From Hybos culiciformis (taxonomy: Eukaryota > Arthropoda > Insecta > Diptera > Hybotidae), in the NCBI GenBank assembly GCA_964007475.1, contig OZ023273.1, forward strand, positions 4,750,176 to 4,814,175: 64,000 bases of DNA, written 5' to 3'. A program made the position numbers and the translations under genes. Shown here one piece after another: positions 11,460-23,539 of this stretch (the first letter of the stretch is position 1; each line of letters begins with the position of its first letter). The notes under the pieces are model-generated. The model had not been told where the DNA came from and searched no databases. It was given only the letters and a program-made list of their open reading frames with translations.

Positions 11460-14400
11460 TTTTAAAGAAATAAAAATAAACAAAATTTCTTAACCGTTTA
11501 AAGAAAATTTTTAAACTAAAATTCTCGTCGTAATATATTTACTCGAGAAAATAATTTTTTTTTTCAGATTTTATTATATTGCGAAAAAAGAAAATTTAAA
11601 AATACATTTTAAAGAAAATATTCAATTGCAAGTAATCTACACATATGTATATATACAAATATTTAGGAACTTAATTTATGCAAACTGTTAAAATAAAATA
11701 TTTTTCACCGATTATGTATTACAATCATCATGCTTCATTTTGGCGACCTAAAATCGTTACCATATTTAACACCAATATTAATTTTTATTCTATAATATTT
11801 TATTGTATCGTATATTTCTGTTTATGCACAATTTTCAAATTCATTTCAGACAGACTAACAAATTTCTAATAAATAAAATTATTATTAGGGATAATGAGTT
11901 AGATGTAGTAAGTAAATAAATTTTGTGATTTTTGATTTTTCCTCCAGTATGAGTGATTTACAGGTGGTTGGCGGAGGTGTCTTTTTTTTTTTTTTTTTAA
12001 TAAAAGCAAATTTATTTTCTTTTCATTGCCAAAAAAAATAGAAGAGGTCAAAATTAGTTTCCTATTAGTCGAGTAGAAATTCATATAAAATTAAATATTA
12101 TGGTTAATTAAAAATTTCGTTTATTGATCGCAATCATGAAGAAATTTATTAGTTGTTAATCATTTTAAAAAATTATTATCATAAGTATGAACAATTATGT
12201 GTACAAAATATTCCAAACGTCCGCCGCAACGTTTTTCAATGGCACATGCTATATTGAATGATTGATATAATGATAAAAAATTTTTTTTGATTTAGTGGGT
12301 ATAATGATTTCATTTACACTATGAATTTGACATGAGTATTTATCACTCAATCTTAATAAATTATATAATTTAATTTTATAATTTTATGTCATCGACTATC
12401 AGTTCTCATTATAATGTAGGTTTTAATTCACCTTTAACGATAATTATGATACTGACAAAAAGGGAGTCAAAATGTCAATCATAAAATGTCCCTAACTCTA
12501 TGTACAATAATTATACCATTATAAATATATACTATATATATAATTTAATAAATGAAAATTGAAGATAAAAAAAAATTGTAGATCAAAATAATTTTATCAG
12601 TGAATATATTCAGTATTTTGTATATTTTATTAAAATGCAGATACTGTTGTTTAGTACTTGAAAATAAAATTTTGGACATAAGCCAAAATAATACTCTATG
12701 TGTTGATTCATGTTGTATTCAATTTTTATTTATCTTTTTATTCTTCTTTTTATACATTATAATAATATATTAATGTTATACATATAAATATATAATATAT
12801 AATATAATTTAATATATAATATAATTTAAATAATGAGAAAACAAAAACAAAATTAAATTGAGCTTATACTCGTATATGTATTATAGGTTTTTCTTTAAAG
12901 ATTCATAAAAGGAATATCAATTGAAAGACAGGATTAAAATAATGTATCAAACAGAAAAGTTTCCGTGACATATGAACATATACATGCACATATACAAGTA
13001 CAAATGTGATATTTTTTTTCCACAATTTAAATATGAAAAATGAAAATTTAATATTATATATTTATATTCAAATTAATAAAATTCTTTATGTTAATTTTTA
13101 TTAAAAAAAAATTTTAATTTGTATTCAAAATTCCGGAGAAAATTTATTATGAACAACTATCTAATGTGCGGTTTACAGTCCTTTATTTAAATATACGTAC
13201 ATAGTAAATGGGTACATACCGCATTAATAAAAAATCAGCATGACAAATTTAATTGTAAACGTGTAGACAAATTTTCATTATAACAGTTAACAGTATAATA
13301 TTAATGAATTCATAAAACATATTTTTTTGAAACATGTCAATATTTAATATCAGGAAATTACTAATATTTACTATAGGGATCTAAATATATATATTTACGT
13401 TACGTACATACATTATGTTATAAATGTAATAATAATGTAAATTTAATAATCTGTGAATCAATTTCCGTATATAAAACATTAAAAAATAATATTTGAAAAT
13501 GATATTCATTAGCAAAATGACATTTATGTAAAATAAATTAATGATTCATGTGTTTTTGGGTCAGGAGAAGTCAAAAGTCAAAAATATTTAAACATGAAAA
13601 ATATCACAAATTATATTTCACAATTTAAAAAGATAATAATTGTTTCCCTGTTTCCTAGAATATTTGTATTTAGAACTTATTTTGAGTTGTGCGATTTGTC
13701 TTCTGATTTATGTTAGTCCAATGTACACTGTATACATCTACAATATTGTTATTTTTATAATTAAAATTTTTGGTTCAAATCGTTTTACAGAAGCATGTTT
13801 CAATTACACAAGTACGCTCAATTCCATCACACGATTATAAATAACAAAAGGTATCTTGTAATGAATTCAACAGTATTAATATAGGTAACGCGAAATAATA
13901 AGGTTTGGTTTTAAATACAATAAGAAAAATTAAATATATAGAGTTAAATAAACGAGGCAATTTTTCACTCCAGCCAGGAAAAAATATTTGTTTTATACTA
14001 AAAATAACATAATTTAATCTGAGAATGTGATGAACATTAGATACATATGAATATAAAGTGTGGTATGGCTGATCTTCTGAATTTAGTATCCGGATATCTA
14101 ATGTAACAACTTTTTGGGTTTTTTGTTGAAATTGTTTTCTGTATGATCAAATACTTTTGCCTTACGATTTTAAAAGTCATTTGACTACTTCTGCAGATTA
14201 CAAAAGCTTAAGTACTTATGTTTAATTATTTCGTGTTATATGTACATATAGTAAGTTATGTTTAATTTTTCTGTATTAATTACTTTTCAATCATAAATAA
14301 AATTTTGATAAAATATTTTTCAAGAAATATTAGTAAAAATAAAATTTCTATTAAGATTATTTTTTAAATAATATTCTAATAAGTTTTTAAACTTTAAATT

Positions 14401-15700
14401 TTTTTGTCTAGTGATTTTGTGAAGATGTAAAGATTATCGATTGACGAGGAAGTTATCCTTAAAAAAAATGCTTACACAAGTTCAATTTTTTTTGTGAATT
14501 TTTATAAATAGAAAAAAAAAATGTTTTTGATGGATAAAAAAAATTATTCTTTTGAATAAGTTGTTGAAATAACTGCAATGCTGTTGCAATAAAATAAAAA
14601 TAGATAGCTATATTTTATAGAATTTTATATGTTGTCTTTTGGGTTGTTTGTGATGTATATAAACGAAACGGGATGTCCTTGGAGCATTAGCATTGAGATA
14701 TATCTACGTATGTATACATTTGTAAATAAATATTAAATTTTAATATTATTCTTAGAAATAAAAATAAATTAAAAAAAATAAATAAAATAATGAATACATA
14801 AAACATTTTCTTTTAGAACTAAAATCCTTATAAAATTATTGTTAAAAAGTCATATTGATGTGTTTTTATGGCATTTCTGATATTTTAGTTCTAAAATATG
14901 TTTGTGGAATATTTAAGAAGTATCATAAGTCGAGCAGTTTGTGAATTATAAGAAATTAATTCATATTTACATAGTTGATTCATATTTATCGAAACACTAT
15001 GATATTTGTAATTTTATGTACGTTTAAAGTTTAAAGCATACTCTAAAATTAATAATATATACAAGGTAATGTTAATGAGAAGAACAGTGCAGGAATCATT
15101 AGATCTGTATCACAACTATTTTTTAAGTCCTATATTTTAAAATTGTTTTCACAAAAACCAAAAATTGCCTTCTTTAATTTTTTTTTTCAAGATTTTACTT
15201 TGTTGATGATGTTGAAGACGGAACAGTTGATGATGAGAAAAATAATTTTTCTAGCATGAAAATTTTCAAAATTGTTTTTCATCAGAACATAATATACGTT
15301 TGTCGTACATTTATAGTTTGTGCAATTTTTCTCAATTTGGTATTTTATTTTTTGCTTTGGGTTACAAAAAAAATCGTGGTATATAATAAACTTGATTCTT
15401 CAGTAGATGATTTTTCAAATTTTAGGTACATAAAGCAAATTTGTATACATACTATGAAATAGATGTATTAGCTAGCTATAATTTCTGTATCTCTTGGTTT
15501 ATAAATAGACCAAATCGAACCATTACTACTAAGATTATACTAAGATAAGCTTTATTTTGTAGTAAGGTAAAATAGCTCATACTGTGAGTTAAAGCACAAT
15601 AGGAGTTTCATAATCCTGAAGAACAATACTCGGATCTCGAAGAAACAAATTAAATAAAAATGATTATAAATTTTTTTCTTATGTGTGAGTCTTTCTATCT
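11460..15700. other. AT-rich intergenic region, no gene seen
   Basis: Low-complexity AT-rich DNA. Short frames at 11678-11869, 11899-12084, 13640-13840 and 15256-15462 have the same composition as the flanks and show no domains or splice context. A GC-richer spot near 11945-11985 carries an ATG followed by a long T run. I do not support it as a gene. Confidence 0.5.
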
Positions 15701-15716
15701 TGAGATTCGAGAAATA

Positions 15717-15909
15717 GTAGATTACAATACATGTTAAGAAAATTTGTTATTCTTGCGAGTTGTGTATACACACAAACACATAGACACGAATCATGTTTAT
15801 ATCACGAGACCGAAGGTCGAGTGATATAATATTTACGAGTGTCTATGTGTTTGTGTGTATACACAACAAGCTGTATAACAAATTTGATTAACATGTATTG
15901 TATACTGCT
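15717..15909. mobile_element. Foldback element copy 1: about 85 bp arms with nested GACC-GAA-GGTC hairpin
   Basis: The left arm (beginning AGTAGATTACAATACATG) is inverted on the right (ending CATGTATTGTATACTGCT). Pairing continues through ATTTGTTAT and TGTGTATACACACAAACAC to a central TATATCAC...GTGATATA stem capped by GACC GAA GGTC at 15808-15818. The arithmetic centre of the ends coincides with the centre of this cap. There is no coding capacity. A second copy lies at 20351-20546, and a partial copy follows from about 16587. Confidence 0.75.
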
Positions 15910-16063
15910 TTAATGTGCATGGGAGAGGGAGTTGAAAACAATACATTTACAATGAAAAAAATAAACAAAAAAGTTCAAAATGAAGCAAGGAAATAAAATT
16001 TAATTAATACGGAAGTAAATTTATTTCTCGAAATGATTTCAAACCGGATGATTTAAGATCAGC

Positions 16064-16200
16064 TAATTCCTAAAATATTAAAAAAAAATTAGTAATTTTT
16101 CCAAAAAAAATTATTCATTTTCTTTTTTGCAAAAAAAAAAATCGAATAATTTTTTTTTAGAAAAATTACTAATTTTTTTTTTTATTATTTTAGGAACTAA
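16064..16200. repeat. Inverted repeat with arms of about 55 bp
   Basis: The sequence ATTCCTAAAATATTAAA...TTAGTAATTTTTCC...ATTATTC on the left is inverted on the right as GAATAAT...AAAAATTACTAA...TTTAGGAACTAAT. The spacer is about 20 bp. The arms are mostly A and T with a few informative GC positions. This is a possible MITE or the tail of the adjacent foldback family. Confidence 0.5.
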
Positions 16201-16586
16201 TGGTCTTCTTAAATTTTATTTAATTTTATTTTTAATTATTAAAAAAAATAATAATAATTTTATAATTATTTTTTTTTATAATTAAAAATAAAATCAAATA
16301 ATAATTATATAATTATAATTTATATTTACAATAAATAATCTCCTTGTTGCTGCCATTTTCCTCGTTTGTTGATAAAAGAAAAAAAAATTCTTACTTGACA
16401 TTTGACAATTGACAGCAGACTTTATAATGACAACAAAGATATTTTCAGGTTTACCATTGTTCTATTTTTATTCATTTTGTTTTTTTGAATAAAAATAAGT
16501 GCAATTTTTGAAGTGTGGTTTAAATTTTTGTACTAAAATCCAACCACACTCGTTTAAAAATTTAGTAGTAGAGGTTCGAAGATCCT

Positions 16587-17090
16587 TTAAAAATAGTAGA
16601 TTGAAACACATGTTAAGAAAATTCATCAACTGATCGACTGGCCGCTTTTTAGAAAAAAAAAAATAGCCGCGTATTTTTTTATTGGTTCTTTTTTTTTTTT
16701 TTGTTTGCTCAGAGGGAAAATATAGATTAGCTCAGAGGGAAAATATAGATTTTTAGCATTATAAACTAAGCTTTGTTTGACATTGATATGATGCATGTGA
16801 GAGGTATATATTTGCAATTTTTTTTTTTTTTTTTGTATTTGTCTGTACTGAAATATTGTGAGTGTGAGTGATATTATTTTTGTTTATAGTATTACGCAGT
16901 TCAAAATGAAGAATGTAAATACAATATAGAGTAATGTAAATACAATTTACATCACAGGGAAATGTAAATACAATTTACATTCCTCTATAATTGCATGTGT
17001 ATTGATGCATGTAATGGAGCATTTACCGAGCTAAATTTGCGAATGTAAATACAACTTACCGAAGCCCTGCGCATTAAAAGCTTTTAATAT
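16587..17090. repeat. Partial, rearranged copy of the foldback family with internal AATGTAAATACAATTTACAT repeats
   Basis: It opens with AATAGTAGATT...ACATGTTAAGAAAATT, matching the left end of the copy at 15717, but lacks the central hairpin. Near 16838-16865 it shares GTATTTGTCTGTACTGAAATATTGTGAG with the flank of the second copy (about 20645). Between about 16910 and 17060 the partly palindromic unit AATGTAAATACAATTTACAT recurs four to five times with variation. A 23-bp perfect duplication sits at 16707-16752. Confidence 0.5.
16707..16752. repeat. Tandem duplication, 23 bp period
   Basis: The unit GCTCAGAGGGAAAATATAGA plus three bases is present twice head to tail without mismatch. Confidence 0.8.
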
Positions 17091-17099
17091 GATTGATAT

Positions 17100-20000
17100 G
17101 AACGCATGAAATGTAAATGAGCATGTAAATGAGTAATGAATATTTTTTTCTAATTTATTTTTAGCAAGAAAGCAACAATAAAAACATAATTTTTGAGAAT
17201 TAACTTTTATTACCTCCTATAATTCATTTGCCACACAATTTTGGACGATTTATTATATATTAAATGTTAATGGCAAGAATATGGTTGCGCAGAAAATAAC
17301 GCAGTTTTAGTTATAATCTTTCTGTTTTATTTTAACGCTGATTTTCACGAGAGTTTTTAATTTAGATGATATGCCATTTTTTAAGAAATATTCTATTAAT
17401 TTGTGGAGTTATTCATCTTGCTTAATACAAAGCTATGTTTTAATAATTTGATGTATGCAAATAATATGTTTATTACTAGTATCTGTATTAAGAGTTATGC
17501 AATGTATATTAATGCAATATACACCAATTTCTAAATTCACGTAGAAATCGTCTTTCCGAATTTTTCAGATAAAATTGAAAAAAAACTTAAATTATTCAAT
17601 AATGATTTTCTTCCCATTTTTCTTGTTTCGTTTCACTAAATTGAATGCCTATTTTTTTTTAATCTCTAATTATTCCCTTGTTATTAATATAATTAAGTGA
17701 TGTAAAAGAAAATCTTCGTCTTGTTTATTTGTTTTGACAAAGCTTAATAGACATGGTTTTCCTTTTGTCTACTTAAAAGGTGTATATACTATAATGATAG
17801 ACATATATAGAATTTCCTTTTACAAGGCTTTTACAAGGATTCTTTTTTTTTAATCTTCTTTTTTTTTCTTGTGATTTTAGATTTCTATTCAATCTTGAAT
17901 TTCCTTCAAAATATGTATTGAATTTATCAAAATATCGTTCAAAAGTTGTCAATAACCGCCATTTAATAAAAATTATCTCATTTTTATGATAATATTTTTC
18001 TTTTTATAGCACAGTTTTGTCACATTATGTTTCAAAATCTATTTTCCGTTGTATAGGATCAATTTAAATATAAATTATAAAAATGTTAAATTGCATCATT
18101 ATTCCGCCAACCTTCTTGATGTTATATATATAGCTTTGACTTTTCATCTCATTTGATTAAAGTGAAAATTAAAAATTTATAAAAAAAATTTCAGGAACAG
18201 GAACTATAATAGAACAAAAAATAAATTTTACCTAGAAATTTTTTCTCCATACATTTCAGAAGAATACAAATAATTTTAGGTTAGGTTTTGAATATACATT
18301 TCACAAATACATACACAATTCAAATACATATGCCATTGTATTTATGCCATTGTATTTATATATGTATATATACTTAAAATATATTTTTATGTATATATGA
18401 CAATATATTGATTTTTGTTTTAAAATAATGAAGTTTATATTTTTTAAACCTAGGTAGGTATAAATATAGATAGGTATTTTGAATCTTTGAAAAGGCATAA
18501 TACTTGCGTTTGCATAAGCAAGCTTATTGCTTATAGCGGAAAAAAAAATTACTTTCGTTATCTGGACCATAATTCAAATGATGTGGCTCCACGGTTTTAA
18601 ATGAATTTAGTTTTTAAATTTTTTTTGAATTGAGATAAACAACTTTATTATTTATCTAGTTGTAAAAATTAGATGCAGACGGATTTACTCTTACATGGCA
18701 ATCCGAGTTTAACTTGATATTTTGTTTCATATTCCACAATACGGTTTTTTATTTTAACTGAATTATTATATTAATGCCCTTCAAACATTTTTAGAAAAGG
18801 CCCTAACATAAATTATATTTAAAATATAAAGTCAAATATGGTCGGGTTGAAGTTTAATTATTTTTTATTGTCGTTGATATTACCATCTACAAAAAGATAA
18901 TGAATCACAATCACAAAATTATAAAGATATCTTTTGCTCTTAATGAAAAATACTTGAACAATTTTAAAAGCAGTTTATAATAATATTTCGTTTCAGTGAT
19001 TTCATACACAATTTTGAACATAGAAATTGTGCTAAAGAGCATATCATGTTTAAAAATAAAATAAAAACAAATGTTGTGGTAGAAATGGATTTTCAAAATG
19101 AAAATCATATTATGCTGCGGTAATAATATTAAGTGAATCTTTTCTAGGTATACATATTGTTATATTTAAGTTATACAAAATCTTTAATGAAATAATCAAA
19201 TTACAAGAATATAGTAGAGAATAAAAATATATATATATATAGACACACAGATTAATAATTTGGAAATGAGACCAGAAATAATGTCAAACTTCCACCCAGA
19301 TGGAGGTTTCCTCTGTTTCATAAAACATTATTTTAACCAAAATTAATGTATTTCTGATGAGGATTTAAATGAAACATCGAAATGTCAAGTATAAGTATAT
19401 AAACCATAACTTAATGTGTGTGAAATTGAAGAGACGATAAGCAATCTCAATGTACATTTTCATTTGTTTAGATCTAAATTATTTTCATATGAAATTTTTA
19501 TGATTTTTAAATTTTATAAAAGTTTAATGTTTAAATAGACGAAACGAAAATAAGTAAAAGAGTAGATTCGAACTAGGGCGGGATTTCTATGAAAATTTTT
19601 ATATTTGTATATAATATATGACTAAATGGTATTGGTATATAAGGAAGATTGAAGGAACCTAAAAAAGAATCTAAAATCGAAATCCCTTCATTTATTACTA
19701 AACATTGTGTAAACATTGTAAGTTTTAGTAAGAATTTCTGCTCTATTCACTTACATAATGTTAATTTTATTTCATAAAGAAAATATGTATAATAAAAAAA
19801 TTAAATAAAGGATAATATTTTTTAAATGGAATATGATTGTTCTTGATATTACATTAAAAAAAATATTTGATTGTTAAACTTTTGTGAAGGCTTACAAATT
19901 CTGTAGAATTATATAATAGAAATTTTCGATGAATTCAGAAACTTAAATAAATTATTACTAAAATAGAATATTATGATGATGGGTGATACCTAAAAATATA

Positions 20001-20340
20001 AAAAAAAAAAAATACGAATTAAAGATTTTGAGGGAAATAATTTGACTAAAGGGCAGAATAAATATTTATTTATATATTGTGTTTAATTTTCAATATCTTA
20101 CAATCAGATAGAAGAAATAATAAAATTTTAGTCTTTATAATAGAGTATTAGATAGAAATAAATACAAGTTCCTTTTGTTAAATACTACAGACAGCATTAA
20201 ACATAATGTGTATATTATTATGTATATATATGCCTGAAAGGTTTGATTATTTTGTCATCTACAAAGAAAACAATAACAAAACACAGAAAACTTCACACAA
20301 TTTTTAATTGCCTACAAGCACAATTTTTGAAATAATTACC
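17100..20340. other. AT-rich intergenic region, no gene seen
   Basis: No supported gene. A 14-bp unit (TGCCATTGTATTTA) is duplicated in tandem at 18331-18358. Frames at 18301-18570 and 18911-19108 look like background translation, rich in I, Y, K and F. Confidence 0.5.
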
Positions 20341-20350
20341 ATATAATAAT

Positions 20351-20546
20351 AGTAGATTATTGTGTATGTTAACTAAATTTGTTATTAATTAAGAGTTCTG
20401 TATTCACAAAAATACATTGACACGAGTTAATACTTATATCACGAGACCGAAGGTCGAGTAATATAAATTGACAAGTGTCTATGTGTTTTTGTGTAAATAC
20501 AGAACGAGTTGTATAACAAATTTTGTTAACATATCCAATATACTGT
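20351..20546. mobile_element. Foldback element copy 2 with the same nested hairpin
   Basis: This copy starts AGTAGATTATTGTGTATG and ends with the inverted CATATCCAATATACTGTT. It has the same central GACC GAA GGTC cap at 20445-20455, flanked by TATATCAC and GTAATATA. It is clearly homologous to 15717-15909 but diverged in both arms, with many paired changes. Homology continues to the right (AATGTGCATG...TACATTTATAATGAAAAAA). Confidence 0.75.
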
Positions 20547-20674
20547 TTTAATGTGCATGTGTAAGGTAGTTGCAGTCTATACATTTATAATGAAAAAAAA
20601 AAAACAAAAGTTGATATACACATTTTTTTTCTTCATTTTTTGTTGGTATTTGTCTGTATTGAAATATTGTGAGA

Positions 20675-20760
20675 ACATCTAAATGATTTCATTATTTACG
20701 CTGATGAATCTAAATGATTTCATTATTCACGCTGATGCATCTAAATGATTGCATCTGTAT
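20675..20760. repeat. Short tandem repeat of a unit of about 34 bp
   Basis: CATCTAAATGATTTCATTAT followed by TTCACGCTGATG-like sequence recurs about two and a half times, with single-base differences. It lies in the right flank of foldback copy 2. Confidence 0.7.
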
Positions 20761-20859
20761 TGACGCATATAATATTCCATTTAGCGATCTAAATTCTATA
20801 CTACTAAATACAACATACCGACCACATGCCCATTATGCGTTGTTTATAGCTACCACAGT

Positions 20860-22240
20860 AAAGTAATTTTTGGAGGAAATTTCCGGAAACCTATTCACAG
20901 CTAATTTTATTTGAAAGTAAAAAATCAACTGCAAAAAATATAAAAAAAAACAAAAAAAAATTTTTTGACAGGAAAGGTATCGTAAAAAAATATAATGATA
21001 GGTAGGAAACGTAAAGAAAAAGAAACAAAAAAATAATTTTGTGAAGTAATGAAATGTTTCAGATATCAAAAAAAAATAAATTCAATTTTCTTAATTATTT
21101 GAAAATATTTTTAAAAAATTCTTTTTACGAAAAATAAATAAAATTAATATCTTCATTTTCAGTAAATTTGCTTAAATGTAAATAGAATAATAACATAGAA
21201 AACGGTTTTTACGGTACCATTTTTTCAGATAGATAAATTAGCTATAAACAAGGCATTAAAATATTATGTTTTCTGTTTAACAAGTGCACTCACTATCTAA
21301 ACAGTATGGTGCGTGCAATACATGTTTAACATTTTAATTTAATTTTAAATATTTCTACAGGACACCTATTTTATTCATATTGTTTTCAGTTTTAAATTAA
21401 AATTTTTGACGTTTGACTATTGACATTTTTTATGAGTTAAGTTATGTTCTACAATCTGTTTAGTTTATCTTTGTTTGAACTTCAGCTTCCAAACAATAGA
21501 TATAAAATTAAGTCAACAAATTCTTCAACATTTTTAAAGCCTCATTTTTGTTTCAAATAACTTTTTAACGTATATTTTCATTCATATTAGTAGTATCTAT
21601 TATTGAAACTTTGACTCTAAATTCGAAAAAAAGCTTTAAGAAAAATTTCAATAAATCTTTCTTATCTGTACGAAAGTTTTTTTTTTATTTAATAATTAAT
21701 TAATAAATTAGACGAAATAATGAAAAAATATGAAATATGTGTGTAGGTACATACAAATATTTCATGTATATTTTGTACACATTTAGAAAAATTCTAATTT
21801 CTAATTTAATTTAAAAAGTAATTAAATTCCTGTAAATACAGATATGCACCAATTAGGAATACCACACTTATTTTCCTTGCGATCTTTCCATTTTTATTTT
21901 GTGATATAAATTTTATTTCGAAAATATTTAAAATCTTATTTGTAGAAAAAAAAGTACTAAATACAAGACCTACATCATATTGCAATCAACCATATATTCT
22001 TGTTACGTTTATGGATCAACATTTATAAAAATGGATTATCAAAATTTAAGCTTCATCGTTTTAAGTTTAAAAGCAAGCTTGCCATTTCTTTGTTCATATC
22101 TGTTTTGTTTTCAATGAGAACTAATAGTATTTATATTTATTTATAATTTCTATATTAATAAAATTGATACAACATATTAAATTAAATATTTTTTTCAACG
22201 CAATTCCATTATCCCATTTATTTTTAATACAAAATTTAAT
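20860..22240. other. AT-rich intergenic region, no gene seen
   Basis: No supported gene. The frame at 20833-21069 is driven by A/T homopolymers. The sequence around 21407-21430 (GACGTTTGACTATTGACATT) echoes 16396-16413 (TTGACATTTGACAATTGACA), which suggests another small shared repeat. Confidence 0.45.
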
Positions 22241-22304
22241 CAACTCAGAAGCGATTTCGGAATAATAATAATAAAAAAAAAATTAAAATTATTTTTCATT
22301 TATT

Positions 22305-23450
22305 ATGAAAAGTGTACTGATATTTAAATTAATATTATTATTAAATTTAATTTTTATAAATTTTGCATTGAGGAATAAAAATGTCGAAGTTAATTCACGT
22401 AATTATCGATCCATTTTAGATCATAATCAATATAATTTTATTAATGAAATTAAAAACAATAAATTTGGCGGTGAAATTGAACCTAAATTATTTCATCAAT
22501 CATTCTTATCTAATCAACAAATATTACAAATTAATCATAAATCTAATATTGATAAATCTTATGTTTCAAAAAATGATAATGATGTTTCTAATGGTATATC
22601 AAAAACTAAATTGGCGCCAATATCATATCGTAGATATATAATTGAATCATTTTATGATATCGGTTCTGTTGTAAAAAAATTGACTATCTCGGTGACTGAA
22701 GCAATAACTGAATTTGCATCGTCAACAAAACAAATTCTGTTGAAAACACATTCACAAATTAAAGCAACAATTTTGAAATTAGCTCAAGCAATTATTGACA
22801 GTGACAATGATACAATGTCTTTTGTTGTTAGTGTTGTTAAAGAACAACTCGAGAAAATTGAAGGTATGTTAGATGAAGTTACAGAATTGACACAGCAAAG
22901 TTTTTTATTCGCAATAGATACTGTAAATACAACAATAATTGAAATTAGTTACGAAATGGAGAGTTGGGTAACAGAATTGAAATCCAAGTTGCGTGTTCAA
23001 GTGCAGGATAAAAAACTTTTTAATCAAAGTTGTAAAATGTTAGATCGCTTCATCAATGACAGTTTACAAGAAATTCAGGATTGTTGTAATATATCGATAC
23101 GTAAACCTTGGATATCATTATGTCATAATGTTCGAGATATGTTTGGCAATACAATTTTAACAGTTATGGACACAGTAGAAGAAATTGATCATTGTATTTT
23201 GAAGAAAAAGAAAACAGAAGAATTTGGTGCTTTTATTGATTGCATTAGCGTTGTTATGGATCGTATTAGTGAATTGGTTGAAAAAGGTGAAGAATTAAGA
23301 AAACGGCTGATTGAAAATTCGCCTTTTAAAATAAATTATTCCAGTTGTTGTATTTCAATTTCACAAGTTTCATACGAGATAAGAAAATCAAATGTTGAAC
23401 ACAAAATACGAGAGAAATATTTAAAACATAATAACAAAAATAAATTATAA
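22305..23450 (+). CDS. Secreted helical cysteine-containing protein, member C of the local family
   Basis: This is a 381-residue single-exon gene. Residues 1 to about 21 (hydrophobic LILLLNLIFINFA) are the signal peptide. Residues 24-105 form an Asn-rich, weakly structured extension absent from members A and B. Residues 110-240 are amphipathic helix. The C-terminal third holds all eight cysteines (243, 260, 261, 273, 297, 313, 348, 349). C261 and C297 are 36 apart, as in both other members. The stretch before C260 (LDRFINDSL) aligns with LNDFVEKSI before C191 of member A. Sequons include N168, N208 (NTT, at the place of N144 in member A), N240, N251, N262 and N344, so heavy glycosylation is likely. 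The C-terminus is basic. Another frame overlaps at 22444-22641 and is a shadow. An AATAAA follows at 23526. No known family or function was recognised. Confidence 0.88.
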   Translation: MKSVLIFKLILLLNLIFINFALRNKNVEVNSRNYRSILDHNQYNFINEIKNNKFGGEIEPKLFHQSFLSNQQILQINHKSNIDKSYVSKNDNDVSNGISKTKLAPISYRRYIIESFYDIGSVVKKLTISVTEAITEFASSTKQILLKTHSQIKATILKLAQAIIDSDNDTMSFVVSVVKEQLEKIEGMLDEVTELTQQSFLFAIDTVNTTIIEISYEMESWVTELKSKLRVQVQDKKLFNQSCKMLDRFINDSLQEIQDCCNISIRKPWISLCHNVRDMFGNTILTVMDTVEEIDHCILKKKKTEEFGAFIDCISVVMDRISELVEKGEELRKRLIENSPFKINYSSCCISISQVSYEIRKSNVEHKIREKYLKHNNKNKL

Positions 23451-23525
23451 ATTAAAATGTGATAAGAAATTATAAATAAGGTTGATACAATATATATACA
23501 AACTTATGCATTTATGTATATTTAA

Positions 23526-23531
23526 AATAAA
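23526..23531 (+). terminator. Polyadenylation signal AATAAA
   Basis: An AATAAA lies about 75 bases after the stop of the gene at 22305-23450. A second overlapping AATAAA follows within 10 bases. Confidence 0.45.
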
Positions 23532-23539
23532 AAAATAAA

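Noticed and set aside
14653..14690. TATA-like ATGTATATAAACGAAACGGG as a promoter
   Set aside because: No coding-like sequence or plausible first exon follows, and TATA-like strings are expected by chance at this base composition.
22444..22641. Second plus-strand frame inside member C
   Set aside because: It overlaps the well-supported 381-residue frame in another phase and is a shadow of the Asn-rich segment.
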